DNA from: Microvirga rosea
Lineage (GTDB): Bacteria; Pseudomonadota; Alphaproteobacteria; Rhizobiales; Beijerinckiaceae
Length of the DNA stretch: 64,000 bases
NCBI RefSeq assembly: GCF_020595095.1
Contig: NZ_JAJDOP010000001.1
Location: forward strand, 620,001-684,000
Direction: 5' to 3'
Below are positions 7,475 to 16,866 of this stretch, in pieces. The first letter of the stretch is position 1. Each line of letters starts with the position of its first letter. Below the pieces are notes generated by a model. The model saw only the letters and a program-made list of their open reading frames with translations, had not been told where the DNA came from and did not search any database. The position numbers and the translations under genes are program-made.

Positions 7475-10400
7475 TCAATGAGCCTCGTCCCAGTTCTGCG
7501 CGGCACGGGCTTCGACGGCGAGGGGAACCTTCAAGGTCACCGCCGGGAAGGGGGCCTCCGTCATGACCCGGGAGATCACCGGCAAGGTTGCGTCGATCTC
7601 GTCATCGGGGGCTTCGAACACCAGTTCGTCGTGGACCTGCAGCAGCATGCGCGCGGACAGGCGCTCGGCCTTGAGCGCATCCTCCATGCGGATCATGGCG
7701 CGGCGGATGATGTCGGCGGCGGTTCCCTGAATGGGCGCGTTGATCGCCTGCCGCTCCACGGCCGCGCGCTCGGAGGGGTTGCCGGACTTGATCTGCGGGT
7801 AATGGCAGACCCGTCCGAACAATGTCGTCACATAACCCTTCTCGCGGGTCGTTTTCTTGATGTCGTCCATATAGGCCCGGATGCCCGGGAAACGCTCGAA
7901 GTACTGCTTGATGAAGGCTGCCGCGTCCGCATTGGGGATGCCGAGGCGCACGGCGAGGCCGAAGGCGGAGATGCCGTAGATGATGCCGAAATTGATGGTC
8001 TTCGCCTGCCGGCGCAGATCCGACGTCATCTGGTCGAGGGGCACACCGAACATCGCCGAAGCCGTGGCGGCATGGATGTCCTGTCCCTTGGCGAAGGCTT
8101 CCTGCAACTGCGGGATGTCGGCCATGTGCGCCAGGATGCGCAGTTCGATCTGGCTGTAATCCGCCGAGATGATCTTGGAGCCTTCCGGCGCCACGAAAGC
8201 CTTGCGGATCTTGCGTCCCGCCTCCGTGCGGATTGGAATGTTCTGAAGGTTCGGTTCCGAGGACGACAGGCGCCCCGTCGTGGTCGAGGCGAGCGAGAAG
8301 GAGGTGTGCACCCGTTTGGTCTCGGGGTGCATATGCTCCTGCAGCGTATCCGTATAGGTGGATTTCAGCTTGGCGAGCTGACGCCATTCGAGGATCTTCT
8401 CGGGCAGCACGTGGCCCGCCTGGGCCAGTTCATCGAGCAGGGTCGCCGGGGTCGCCCATTGTCCCGAGGGCGTCTTCTTTGCGCCCGGCAATCCCATCTT
8501 GCCGAACAGGATGTCGCCGATCTGCTTTGGAGAGCCCAACGCGAATTTCTCACCGGCGATCTCGTGAATCTCGTCTTCGAGACGGGCGAGGCTCTGGGCG
8601 AAGTCGCCCGACAGGCGGCTGAGAATCTGCCGGTCCACCGCAATCCCGCGCATCTCCATGCGGGCAATCACGTCGACCAGGGGGCGCTCCAGGGTCTCGT
8701 AGACGGTGGACCGATGCTCCGCTGCGAGACGCGGCTTCAGCATCTGCCACAGGCGCAGGGTCACATCGGCGTCTTCCGCCGCATAGGCCGTGGCCTTGTC
8801 GATTTCCACCCGGTCGAAGCTCACCTTGTTGCGGCCCGTGCCGGCCACATCCGTGAAGCTGATGGGCGAATGGCCGAGATGGCGGCGTGAAAGCTCGTCC
8901 ATGCCATGCGGGCCCTTGCCCGCGTCGAGCACGTAGGAGATCAGCATCGTATCGTCGAACGGTCGCAGATCGATGCCGTAGCGTTTGAACACCACCCAGT
9001 CGTATTTCAGGTTCTGGCCGATCTTGAGAACGGACGGATCCTCCAGCACGGGCTTGATGGCTGCGATCGCATCGTTGAGGGGAATCTGACCTGGGACGAG
9101 GCCGCCGCCGAAAAGGTCGGAATCGTTCCGGTGCTGCAGCGGCACATAGGCTGCCTTACCCGGCTCGAGCGCGAGCGAGAAACCCACGAGGTCCGCGAGA
9201 TTGGCATCGAGCGCGCTCGTTTCCGTGTCGACGGCCAGAAAACCCTGGCTCTGTGCCTGCTCCATCCATTCCTTCAGTCGGTCGAGGCTCGTGACGGTCT
9301 CATAAGCATTGACGTCGATTGCCTGCGAGGAAGCCTCCGTCGCGCGCCTGCCGGCGAGCTGTGACGGAGTGCCAAGCCCGTCGACGGGTTTGCGCAGAGC
9401 GCTCGTTTCGGGAAGATCCAGCCCGGCAAAGGGATCGACGTCGCCAGACCCACCGCCTGCAAAGGGCACCTCGTTCTGTCCCGCCACGGGGCCGCCGCTG
9501 CGCTGCCAGGTGATTGCTTCGCCGCCCGGCATCAGGCGAGGGTCGGGCTCGATCTGCGTGGGGTCCACATCGTAGAGTTCGGCGACCCGGCGGGTCAGGG
9601 TGCTGAACTCCATGGCCTTCAGAAAGCCGATCAGTGCCTTCGGATCGGGCTCCGGCAACCGTAGCGCATCAAGCGCCACCGGAAGCGGGGCTTCGCAATC
9701 CAGCATCACCAGCTTCTTGGAGAGGCGTGCCGCCTCGGCATTGTTGATCAGGGTCTCGCGCCGCTTGGGCTGCTTGATCTCCTGGGCGCGCTCCAGAAGC
9801 GTTTCGAGGTCGCCGTATTCCTTGATGAGCTGCGCGGCCGTCTTGAGGCCGATGCCCGGGACGCCCGGCACATTGTCCGAGGTGTCTCCCATGAGCGCCA
9901 GCACGTCGCCGATCTTCTCGGGCGGAATGCCTTCCCACTTCTCGGTGACGGCGGCAACGTCGAGATTTCGCTCGGGGCGATAACCCGGCTTGCCCTTCTG
10001 GCCCGATTCGAAGTCATAAAACAGCACGAGCGGGTCGACGAGCTGCATCAGGTCCTTGTCGGAAGAGACGATCAGCACGTTGGCGCCCCGGGCCTTGGCC
10101 TCCTGGGTGTAGGTAGCGATCAGATCGTCCGCTTCGTATCTCGCCTGCTCGATGGGCTCGAGGCCGAAGGCCCGGATGGCCTCGCGCATGAGAGGCATCT
10201 GCACCTTCAGATCCTCGGGTGCATCCGGTCGATGGCCTTTGTAATCCTCGTAGAGTTCCTTCCGGAAGGACCCTTCCGATTTGTCGAGTACGATGGCCAG
10301 GTGCGTCGGCATGAACCCGGCCGCCCCGTCGCGCACGAATTGGAGAAGCTTCGAGACGAAAAGACGAACCGCCCCCGTTGGCATCCCGTCCGAGATGCGA

Positions 10401-10513
10401 CTGTTGTACTTCGAGTCCTGGTTCATGGACTGGAAGTAGGCCCGGAAGATGAAGGACGAGCCGTCGACGAGAAACACGTGATCGCCGGCGGTAACGGGAC
10501 GGGAGGAAGCCAT
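7475..10513 (-). CDS. polA: DNA polymerase I
   Basis: 1012 residues from the ATG at 10513 (MASSRPVTAGDHVFLVDGSS), longer than the 928 of E. coli and usual for alphaproteobacteria. Order: 5'-3' nuclease (about 1-300; FLVDGSSFIFRAYF, SSDKDLMQLVD, GVPGIGLKTA), a linker, a 3'-5' exonuclease with intact acidic motifs (DTETSALDANLADLVG, QNLKYDWVVF, YAAEDADVTL), and the polymerase with motif A SADYSQIELRI, motif B RRQAKTINFGIIYG and motif C LLQVHDELVFE. It performs Okazaki fragment maturation and repair synthesis. Proofreading residues appear present, unlike some Pol I proteins. A glycine/proline-rich insertion of about 60 residues separates the nuclease and exonuclease parts. Confidence 0.98.
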   Translation of the reverse strand: MASSRPVTAGDHVFLVDGSSFIFRAYFQSMNQDSKYNSRISDGMPTGAVRLFVSKLLQFVRDGAAGFMPTHLAIVLDKSEGSFRKELYEDYKGHRPDAPEDLKVQMPLMREAIRAFGLEPIEQARYEADDLIATYTQEAKARGANVLIVSSDKDLMQLVDPLVLFYDFESGQKGKPGYRPERNLDVAAVTEKWEGIPPEKIGDVLALMGDTSDNVPGVPGIGLKTAAQLIKEYGDLETLLERAQEIKQPKRRETLINNAEAARLSKKLVMLDCEAPLPVALDALRLPEPDPKALIGFLKAMEFSTLTRRVAELYDVDPTQIEPDPRLMPGGEAITWQRSGGPVAGQNEVPFAGGGSGDVDPFAGLDLPETSALRKPVDGLGTPSQLAGRRATEASSQAIDVNAYETVTSLDRLKEWMEQAQSQGFLAVDTETSALDANLADLVGFSLALEPGKAAYVPLQHRNDSDLFGGGLVPGQIPLNDAIAAIKPVLEDPSVLKIGQNLKYDWVVFKRYGIDLRPFDDTMLISYVLDAGKGPHGMDELSRRHLGHSPISFTDVAGTGRNKVSFDRVEIDKATAYAAEDADVTLRLWQMLKPRLAAEHRSTVYETLERPLVDVIARMEMRGIAVDRQILSRLSGDFAQSLARLEDEIHEIAGEKFALGSPKQIGDILFGKMGLPGAKKTPSGQWATPATLLDELAQAGHVLPEKILEWRQLAKLKSTYTDTLQEHMHPETKRVHTSFSLASTTTGRLSSSEPNLQNIPIRTEAGRKIRKAFVAPEGSKIISADYSQIELRILAHMADIPQLQEAFAKGQDIHAATASAMFGVPLDQMTSDLRRQAKTINFGIIYGISAFGLAVRLGIPNADAAAFIKQYFERFPGIRAYMDDIKKTTREKGYVTTLFGRVCHYPQIKSGNPSERAAVERQAINAPIQGTAADIIRRAMIRMEDALKAERLSARMLLQVHDELVFEAPDDEIDATLPVISRVMTEAPFPAVTLKVPLAVEARAAQNWDEAH

Positions 10514-10619
10514 TGGGTCTCGAAGGTGAAGGTCTCTTGTGAGAGAGAAATAAGGGCTTTGCGACCCGAAAGCTACGGCTCCGTCACTCGAGCGGCGTTT
10601 TCTTGCACCTTCCGGTGAA

Positions 10620-10642
10620 CGGGTGGCCGGAGGGGCCACCCG
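10620..10642. terminator. GC-rich hairpin, possible terminator of the isochorismatase gene
   Basis: A nine-base-pair perfect stem (CGGGTGGCC with GGCCACCCG) around a five-base loop, immediately after the isochorismatase stop. There is no clean T-run on either strand, so a Rho-independent role is uncertain. Confidence 0.4.
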
Positions 10643-10649
10643 AGCAGGA

Positions 10650-11228
10650 TCAGGCCCCCAGCGCGGCAATGAGGTCCTGGGTCGATCGTACCCGTGCCAC
10701 GCGCGGTAGGGTATTGCGCACGGCAAACTCATGCAGGTCGGGCCCGATGCTGCTCGATGCGTCATGAGCGACGAGCGTCCCATAGTTGAGCTGCCAGGCG
10801 TCCCGCGCCGTCGATTCGACTCCGAAATTCGTCATCAGGCCACCGATGATGACGGTCTCAACGCCCCGTCGGCGGAGCTGAAGATCGAGCTCGGTGCCGA
10901 AGAACGCGCTCCACTGTCGCTTCGTCACGACGATATCCGGTCGGAGCGCCGAGATCTCCGGCGGAAAGGTGCTCCAGTCTTCAGGCAATCCTCCGTCTGG
11001 AAGGATCATCGGGACGTCGGTCATGCCCCGAGGTCGATCGGCATAGCCTTCGGAGAACGTCACGCGCACCAGAGCCAGGACGCCGCCCGCCCGAGCCAGG
11101 CTTGTGGCAAGGGAGGCGGCGTTGGCGATGACCTGCTCCCGGGAATGAGGCGTCAAGGGCTGGGCGAGGGTGCCGTTTTGCACGTCGATGAGAATCAGGG
11201 CCGTGCTGTGGGGATCGAGCTTCAGCAT
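10650..11228 (-). CDS. Isochorismatase/nicotinamidase-fold cysteine hydrolase
   Basis: 192 residues from the ATG at 11228 (MLKLDPHSTALILIDVQNG); the longer frame to 11756 is antisense to the TetR gene and not coding. Family marks are the aspartate in LILIDVQNG, the lysine in VVTKRQWSAFFGTEL and the nucleophile region IIGGLMTNFGVESTARDA. Here the usual catalytic cysteine (GxxTxxCV) is replaced by TNFGV, so Gly sits where Cys is expected. That change is seen in some non-hydrolytic isochorismatase-like proteins, and activity is therefore doubtful. Divergent from a TetR regulator across 86 bases, it is the likely regulatory target. Confidence 0.88.
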   Translation of the reverse strand: MLKLDPHSTALILIDVQNGTLAQPLTPHSREQVIANAASLATSLARAGGVLALVRVTFSEGYADRPRGMTDVPMILPDGGLPEDWSTFPPEISALRPDIVVTKRQWSAFFGTELDLQLRRRGVETVIIGGLMTNFGVESTARDAWQLNYGTLVAHDASSSIGPDLHEFAVRNTLPRVARVRSTQDLIAALGA

Positions 11229-11280
11229 GAGAGAGCTTTCCGGTATCGAAGGAGGAGAGAGCCTATCCCGGGCAGTTAAA

Positions 11281-11298
11281 CATGAGGATAGGCTCATG
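11281..11298. promoter_or_regulatory. Candidate TetR operator 1
   Basis: CATGAG-N6-CTCATG is an inverted repeat in the isochorismatase/TetR divergent region, 53 bases upstream of the isochorismatase start. Confidence 0.5.
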
Positions 11299-11309
11299 TA
11301 TTGGATATA

Positions 11310-11323
11310 TGAGGATGTCCTCA
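11310..11323. promoter_or_regulatory. Candidate TetR operator 2
   Basis: TGAGGA-TG-TCCTCA is a perfect inverted repeat that overlaps the preferred TetR start codon (11315). It shares GAGGA half-sites with the repeat 12 bases upstream and would allow autorepression. Confidence 0.5.
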
Positions 11324-11935
11324 CAAAAAGCAAGCGAGAAGGTGGATCCAGGGGTGCGGGCGCCCCAGCGTCGCCGCGGCCGGGAACGGGTGGCCGCGCT
11401 TTTGAAGGCGGGCGAGGAGGTCTTCGCGGAAAAAGGCTTCGACGCCGCCACCATGACCGAAATCGCCGCCCGGGCCGGAGCCTCCATCGGCTCGCTCTAT
11501 CAATTCTTTCCAACGAAGGAGCTGCTTGCCGATTCGCTTCAGAGTGCGAACGGGGAGGCGTTGTCCCAGATGCTGGGCGCCTTGGGGGACGTGGTGCGGG
11601 GTTTGAGCCCCGCGGAACTGGTTGACCGCCTGTTCCAGGACCTTGCCGGTTTTCTCGTGGCTCATCCGTCCTTCGTGGTCCTGTCCGACCGGCCTGCCGG
11701 CGACAAGGCTCAGAAAGCGGAGCGCCGGCAACGCATGCGCGGCCAGATTGCGACACTCCTCATGGCGATGGACCCACCTTTGCCATCCGGACGTGCTCAA
11801 CGGTTGGCGGTGATCGTGCTTCACCTGATGCGGGTTTCGGTCGCCATCAGCGGCGAGGCCGAGCTTCCGGTTCGCGACGATGTCCTGCGCGATCTACGGG
11901 CGATGCTGGTTCGTCAGATCGAAGACGGGGCGTGA
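11315..11935 (+). CDS. TetR family transcriptional regulator
   Basis: 206 residues from the ATG at 11315 (MSSQKASEKV). In-frame ATGs at 11282 and 11309 also exist, and none has a strong ribosome site, so the start is uncertain by 11 codons. The N-terminal HTH is clear: RVAALLKAGEEVFAEKGFDA, then TMTEIAARAGASIGSLYQFF and PTKELL. The C-terminal helical ligand-binding domain carries no recognisable signature. Its position, divergent from the isochorismatase-like gene with inverted repeats between, suggests it represses that gene and itself. Confidence 0.88.
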   Translation: MSSQKASEKVDPGVRAPQRRRGRERVAALLKAGEEVFAEKGFDAATMTEIAARAGASIGSLYQFFPTKELLADSLQSANGEALSQMLGALGDVVRGLSPAELVDRLFQDLAGFLVAHPSFVVLSDRPAGDKAQKAERRQRMRGQIATLLMAMDPPLPSGRAQRLAVIVLHLMRVSVAISGEAELPVRDDVLRDLRAMLVRQIEDGA

Positions 11936-11941
11936 TGGATT

Positions 11942-13150
11942 CTAGGCGGCCCTGAGCCGGGCGAGGTCCTGATCGAGTTCGCGCAGGGCCTGCATGACGA
12001 CCCCCTCGGTCAGAAGATCCATGGAGGATTCGACCACCTGGATGGTCGTCAGGGAACGGAGGGCCGGAATGGTCTGATGTTCCAAAGCCGCTTCGAAGGA
12101 GGGGCTCAGGAGATCCATGGCACGCGTGCCGGGACCGCAAATCACGATATGATCCGGCTCGAGGGTCTGGATCAGGATGCTGGCGGCATCGCCCAAAACC
12201 TCACCCGCTTCCCGGAACAGGTGGAGCAAGGCCGTATCGCCCGCGCGGGCCTGGGCCACGAGGGCGCCCATGGCGTCCTCGGATGGGATCAGAATCGTCG
12301 GTGCCGGACGGTGGTCGATGAGCTGGGCATCGCGGTGGAGCGCATAATCGGCCAGGAAGGCCTCGATGCAGCCGCGCCCGCCGCAACGGCATTGGGGCCC
12401 GCTGCGCCGCAGGCGCACATGGCCGAACTCGCTGCCGCCCGATCGCGCTCCACGGTAAAGCTCGCCTTGAACGAGAAATCCGAGGCCGACACCGTCTCCG
12501 ATCATCAGGCAGGCCGTCCGGCCGACGCGCAAGGCCGGATCGCGCTGGGCAATGGCGAAGGCCATCGCGCTTGCGTCGTTTTCGATCAGTACGGGCTTCC
12601 CGAGCCGCTGCCCCAGCCCTTCGGCAAGGGGCAGGTCACGGGTGCCGAGAACCGGGCTCCACGCGACAATCCCTTCTTTCGTATCCACATAGCCCTGGCA
12701 GGCGAGACCAACGGCTTTGACGTCCGGTGCGCCGGAATCTCTCGCGAAGGCCGTGATGGTTTCCGACAGCACGTCCATCAGCGCATCGGCCTCAAGATTG
12801 CGCAGGGGCCGCTCCACATGGCGGCTCGCCCGGTTGCGCCCGGCACTGTCCACGAGGCGAAGCTCGATCCGGTTGAACCCGGTCCATACCCCGATCACGA
12901 AACCCAGGCTGTCGGCAAAGAACAGGCGCACCTTCGGGCGCCCGCGGATCAGGCCGGAAAGGGCCTCGCTGCCTTCCTCGGTCACCAGGACGCCTTCATC
13001 CAGCAGGCTTGCCGTCAGTTCGGAAACGCTGGCCGGGCTCATGCCCAGATGATGGCCGATTTCGACCCGGGCAAGCGGTCCTTCCCGGCGCAGCGTATCG
13101 AGCAGGCGGCGGCGGGCGACTTCGCGGGGACTGAGGGAGCTACCGGACAT
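11942..13150 (-). CDS. ROK family transcriptional repressor (NagC/XylR type)
   Basis: 402 residues from the ATG at 13150 (MSGSSLSPREVARRR); the upstream extension to 13279 is intergenic DNA. An N-terminal winged helix (GPLARVEIGHHLGMSPASVSELTASLLDEG) precedes a ROK sugar-kinase-like domain with LIENDASAMAFA, the glycine-rich GDGVGLGFLVQGEL and the zinc motif GHVRLRRSGPQCRCGGRGCIE split over H and three Cys. ROK repressors dissociate on binding a sugar. It is divergent from the xylF-xylH-ATPase-SDR cluster, so D-xylose or a related pentose is the expected inducer. Confidence 0.92.
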   Translation of the reverse strand: MSGSSLSPREVARRRLLDTLRREGPLARVEIGHHLGMSPASVSELTASLLDEGVLVTEEGSEALSGLIRGRPKVRLFFADSLGFVIGVWTGFNRIELRLVDSAGRNRASRHVERPLRNLEADALMDVLSETITAFARDSGAPDVKAVGLACQGYVDTKEGIVAWSPVLGTRDLPLAEGLGQRLGKPVLIENDASAMAFAIAQRDPALRVGRTACLMIGDGVGLGFLVQGELYRGARSGGSEFGHVRLRRSGPQCRCGGRGCIEAFLADYALHRDAQLIDHRPAPTILIPSEDAMGALVAQARAGDTALLHLFREAGEVLGDAASILIQTLEPDHIVICGPGTRAMDLLSPSFEAALEHQTIPALRSLTTIQVVESSMDLLTEGVVMQALRELDQDLARLRAA

Positions 13151-13159
13151 GCAATCATA

Positions 13160-13180
13160 TTTGTTCGTTTGTCGAATAAA
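13160..13180. promoter_or_regulatory. Candidate ROK repressor operator
   Basis: TTTGTTCG-N5-CGAATAAA is an inverted repeat with seven of eight arm positions matching, ten bases upstream of the repressor start. Related half-sites (GTTCGA near 13203, TCGAACAA near 13266) recur in the same gap before xylF. Confidence 0.5.
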
Positions 13181-13380
13181 ACAATTCAAAAAGAGCACCC
13201 GTTCGACCAAATGATAAGCTCTTTCCCGCTTGAAAGCCTCCCTGGTCAGGATATTTATTTCCCTGCTCGAACAATACACGTGGCGAGCATGCGCGTGGAA
13301 GGCCGCCTCCAGAGACCGGAGGGGCGCCCCGCCATGACAATGAGGGCGTTGCGGGGACCGCTGCCCCAGGAGGGAATTTC

Positions 13381-14427
13381 ATGTTGTCCAAGAAGCATCT
13401 ACTCGTCAGCCTTGCGGCTCTCGCGCTATCGGCGAATGCCGCCTTCGCCCAGGGCAAAGGCCCGGTGGTCGGCGTAAGCTGGTCGAACTTCCAGGAAGAG
13501 CGCTGGAAGACCGACGAAGCCGCGATCAAGGCGGCGGTTGAAAAAGCCGGCGGCACCTATGTGTCCGCCGATGCGCAGTCGTCACCCGCCAAGCAGCTGA
13601 CGGATATTGAAAGCCTGATCGCTCGCGGCGCAAAGGCGCTGATCGTCCTGGCGCAGGATTCAGACGCCATCCGCCCGGCCGTCGAGAAAGCGGTTGCCGA
13701 GGGAATTCCGGTGGTCGGCTACGACCGCCTCATCGAGATTCCCCAAGCCTTCTACCTGACCTTCGACAATGTCGAGGTCGGTCGCCTGCAGGCCCGCGAA
13801 GTTCTGAAGGTCAAGCCGGAAGGCAACTACGTCTTCATCAAGGGCTCCGGTGCCGACCCGAACGCCAACTTCCTGTTCCAGGGCGCGATGGAAGTGCTCA
13901 AGCCTGGCATCGATTCCGGCAAGATCAAGAATGTCGGCGAAGCTTATACGGATGGCTGGCTTCCAGCGAATGCGCAGCGGAACATGGAACAGTTCCTGAC
14001 CAAGAACAACAACAAGGTCGATGCGGTCGTCGCCGCCAACGACGGCACGGCGGGCGGCGCCATCGCGGCTCTGGCCGCGCAGGGGCTGGCAGGCTCCGTG
14101 CCGGTTTCGGGCCAGGATGCGGACAAGGCCGCTCTCAACCGCGTCGCGCTCGGGACCCAGACCGTCTCCGTCTTCAAGGATGCCCGTGAACTCGGCCGCA
14201 ACGCGGCGGAAATCGCCCTGCAGCTTGCCGGCGGCAAGAAGCTGAACGAGGTCCAGGGCTCCATGTCATGGAATCTCGGGCCGAAGAAGCAGAACATGAC
14301 GGCGATCTTCCTCAAGCCCGTGGCGATCACGAAGGACAATCTCGACGTGGTCATCAATGCGGGCTGGGTGACGAAGGACGTGGTGTGCCAGGGCGTGAAG
14401 CCCGGATCCGTCAAGGTCTGTAACTGA
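13381..14427 (+). CDS. xylF: D-xylose ABC transporter substrate-binding protein
   Basis: 348 residues; the ATG at 13381 has AGGAGG seven bases upstream. A signal peptide ([20 protein letters not shown] then AFAQ) precedes a periplasmic binding protein of the ribose/xylose class: [79 protein letters not shown] and [11 protein letters not shown]. These match XylF closely. It captures the pentose in the periplasm for XylH and the ATPase downstream. It is first in an operon controlled by the divergent ROK repressor. Confidence 0.93.
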   Translation: MLSKKHLLVSLAALALSANAAFAQGKGPVVGVSWSNFQEERWKTDEAAIKAAVEKAGGTYVSADAQSSPAKQLTDIESLIARGAKALIVLAQDSDAIRPAVEKAVAEGIPVVGYDRLIEIPQAFYLTFDNVEVGRLQAREVLKVKPEGNYVFIKGSGADPNANFLFQGAMEVLKPGIDSGKIKNVGEAYTDGWLPANAQRNMEQFLTKNNNKVDAVVAANDGTAGGAIAALAAQGLAGSVPVSGQDADKAALNRVALGTQTVSVFKDARELGRNAAEIALQLAGGKKLNEVQGSMSWNLGPKKQNMTAIFLKPVAITKDNLDVVINAGWVTKDVVCQGVKPGSVKVCN

Positions 14428-14597
14428 TCTAATCCATCATTCCGGGCCGCCGGCAGGCGAGACCGGAACCCATGACGCGCTGATCCTGTCCAGGGTGATG
14501 CCGCGTGAGCCGGGCGTTCCGAGAACGGCCACGGCAATGGGTTTCCCGTCTCCGCCTCGCGGGCCCGGAATGATTTTTCCATGAAGCGAGCGATGTC

Positions 14598-15899
14598 ATG
14601 ACAGCACCCGCCACCACGACTGCTCCACCCCAGAGTTCCTCGTCGGAGGGATCTCTCCTGTCGAAGCTCGAAATCGATGTCCGCATGCTGGGCATGCTCG
14701 GAGCGCTCGCGGTCATCTGGATCGGGTTCGACATTCTCTCGGGCGGACTTTTTCTCACGCCGCGCAACCTTTGGAACCTTTCTGTCCAAACGGCCTCCAT
14801 CGCGGTCATGTCGACCGGCATGGTGCTGATCATCGTCACGCGCAACATCGATCTCTCGGTCGGCGCCATCCTTGGCCTTGTCGGGATGATCGTCGGCGTG
14901 GTTCAGGTGCAATGGCTCCCCGGATGGCTGGGTTTCGAGCATTGGCTGACCGCGCCGATCGCCGTGCTGATCGCCATTGCGGTCGGCGGAGCCATCGGGC
15001 TCTTTCAGGGTTGGCTCATCGCCTATCTGGGCATTCCGTCCTTCATCGTGACCTTGGGCGGCCTTCTCGTCTGGCGGGGCGCCGCCTGGTGGGTGACCGC
15101 GGGACAGACCATCGCGCCCATGGATACCCGCTTCAAGGCTTTCGGCGGCGGTGTCGAGGGGGCGCTCGGCGCGAACGCGACCTGGGTGATCGCCGCCATT
15201 GCCTGCGGGTTGATCGTCGTGGCGCTCGGCTTTGCGCGCCGTCGGCGGATCCGTTTCGGTTTTCCGGTCCGTCCGGGCTGGGCGGATGCGGTGATCGCCG
15301 TGCTGGCCTGCGGCGCCGTGCTGGGTGCGGCCGTCATCGCCAATTCCTATCCGCTGCCGGCCGGAACTGCGCGGCGATGGGCGGAAGCCAACGGCATCGC
15401 CTGGCCGGAAGGCGGGCTGATCATTCCCCATGGCGTCGCATTGCCGGTTCTGATCGCGGTCGTGGTCGGACTGTTCATGACGTTTCTCGCCAAGCGGCGG
15501 CGTTTCGGGCGCTATGTATTCGCCATCGGCGGCAATCCGGAGGCGGCGGAGCTGTCGGGCATCAACACGCGCTGGACCTTGATGAAAGTGTTCGGCCTCA
15601 TGGGTCTCCTATGCGGGATCTCCGCCTGCATCTCCACCGCGCGGCTCAACGCAGCCACCAATGCGGCCGGGACTCTCGATGAGCTCTATGTCATTGCATC
15701 TGCGGTGATCGGCGGAACATCGCTCGCCGGCGGCATCGGCACCATCGCGGGTGCCATGCTCGGCGCCCTCGTGATGCAGTCCCTGCAATCGGGCATGGTG
15801 TTGCTGGGAGTGGATACGCCGCTGCAGAACATCGTCGTCGGCGCGGTTCTGGTGCTGGCCGTCTGGGTCGACAGCCTTTATCGCCGGCGCATCAAGTAA
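14598..15899 (+). CDS. xylH: Xylose-type ABC transporter permease
   Basis: 433 residues, at the long end for this permease family, in agreement with XylH rather than the ~330-residue ribose permeases. About ten membrane helices are present, with [16 protein letters not shown], the family motif in [17 protein letters not shown], and near the C-terminus the coupling-type region [16 protein letters not shown] followed by [21 protein letters not shown] charged loop around residues 205-225 ([11 protein letters not shown]) splits the protein into halves. It follows xylF by 170 bases and precedes the ATPase by 11, so the three genes form one transport operon. Confidence 0.92.
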   Translation: MTAPATTTAPPQSSSSEGSLLSKLEIDVRMLGMLGALAVIWIGFDILSGGLFLTPRNLWNLSVQTASIAVMSTGMVLIIVTRNIDLSVGAILGLVGMIVGVVQVQWLPGWLGFEHWLTAPIAVLIAIAVGGAIGLFQGWLIAYLGIPSFIVTLGGLLVWRGAAWWVTAGQTIAPMDTRFKAFGGGVEGALGANATWVIAAIACGLIVVALGFARRRRIRFGFPVRPGWADAVIAVLACGAVLGAAVIANSYPLPAGTARRWAEANGIAWPEGGLIIPHGVALPVLIAVVVGLFMTFLAKRRRFGRYVFAIGGNPEAAELSGINTRWTLMKVFGLMGLLCGISACISTARLNAATNAAGTLDELYVIASAVIGGTSLAGGIGTIAGAMLGALVMQSLQSGMVLLGVDTPLQNIVVGAVLVLAVWVDSLYRRRIK

Positions 15900-15910
15900 G
15901 GGAGCGCATC

Positions 15911-16690
15911 ATGCCAAACACTGACACGGCCCCTCTCGTCGAGATGCGCAACATTTCCATCGCCTTCGGCGGCATCAAGGCCGTTGACGGCGTCTCGGTC
16001 GATCTCCGTCCCGGCGAGGTGGTGGGGTTGCTTGGCCACAACGGAGCCGGGAAATCGACGCTGATCAAGATTCTGTCCGGTGCCTACAGGCCCGATGCGG
16101 GCGAGATCTATGTGAACGGACAACACGCCGATATCGGCTCTCCGCGCGACGCCAAGCGTTACGGGATCGAGACGATCTATCAGACCTTGGCCCTTGCCGA
16201 TAACATCGATGCCGCCGGAAACATCTTCCTCGGCCGTGAGGTCCTGACGCCCTACGGCACTTTGGACGATGCGACGATGGAGGCGGAAACCCGCAAGGTA
16301 ATGTCGCGCCTGAACCCGCATTTCCGGCGGTTCAAGGAGCCCGTAAAGGCCCTGTCCGGCGGACAGCGGCAATCCGTGGCCATCGCCCGTGCCATCTACT
16401 TCAATGCACGTGTCCTGATCATGGACGAGCCGACCGCCGCCCTCGGTCCCGCCGAGACGCAGCAGGTGGCGGATCTCGTGCTTCAGCTGAAGAAGGAAGG
16501 AATCGGCATCTTCCTTATCAGTCACGATATCCACGACGTGTTCGGCCTTGCGGATCGTGTGAGCGTGATGAAGAACGGCAAGCTCGTCGGCACCGCGAGC
16601 GTTTCCGACGTGACCCAGGACGAGGTGCTCGGGATGATCATTCTCGGCAAATGTCCGGCGGGCGCGACGCCGGGGCCTGGAGCGAGCTGA
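15911..16690 (+). CDS. Sugar ABC transporter ATP-binding protein, single-domain
   Basis: 259 residues; the ATG at 15911 follows GGGAG. Walker A is [17 protein letters not shown], the signature [14 protein letters not shown], Walker [14 protein letters not shown] and the H-loop LISHDIHDV. It pairs with XylF and XylH. Canonical XylG and RbsA have two fused nucleotide-binding domains of about 500 residues; this protein has one and must work as a homodimer, as known for FrcA-like half-size ATPases of rhizobia. The C-terminus ends GATPGPGAS without a second domain or sign of truncation. Confidence 0.92.
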   Translation: MPNTDTAPLVEMRNISIAFGGIKAVDGVSVDLRPGEVVGLLGHNGAGKSTLIKILSGAYRPDAGEIYVNGQHADIGSPRDAKRYGIETIYQTLALADNIDAAGNIFLGREVLTPYGTLDDATMEAETRKVMSRLNPHFRRFKEPVKALSGGQRQSVAIARAIYFNARVLIMDEPTAALGPAETQQVADLVLQLKKEGIGIFLISHDIHDVFGLADRVSVMKNGKLVGTASVSDVTQDEVLGMIILGKCPAGATPGPGAS

Positions 16691-16866
16691 GCACCGTGAA
16701 CATGTCGGGCGAGAAAAGAAGCCGAGCCCGAAAGCCGACCTGTTGACGGCGGCGCATGCTCGCCTTCACCCTGATCCCGGTCACAGCCCAACGATCATTC
16801 CAGATCGGGAGAACCCGGCCGAACGGGGGATGATCCCGAAACGTTTTCTTGAAAAAGGTTCAATTC

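Noticed and set aside
7294..7506. Resolvase-like fragment upstream of polA
   Set aside because: Only KTHGTKFGRP resembles a resolvase linker; too short to call a pseudogene.
7352..8890. 512-codon open frame opposite polA
   Set aside because: It is the antisense of the polymerase domain; arginine/glycine/histidine-rich with no domain, a product of high GC third positions.
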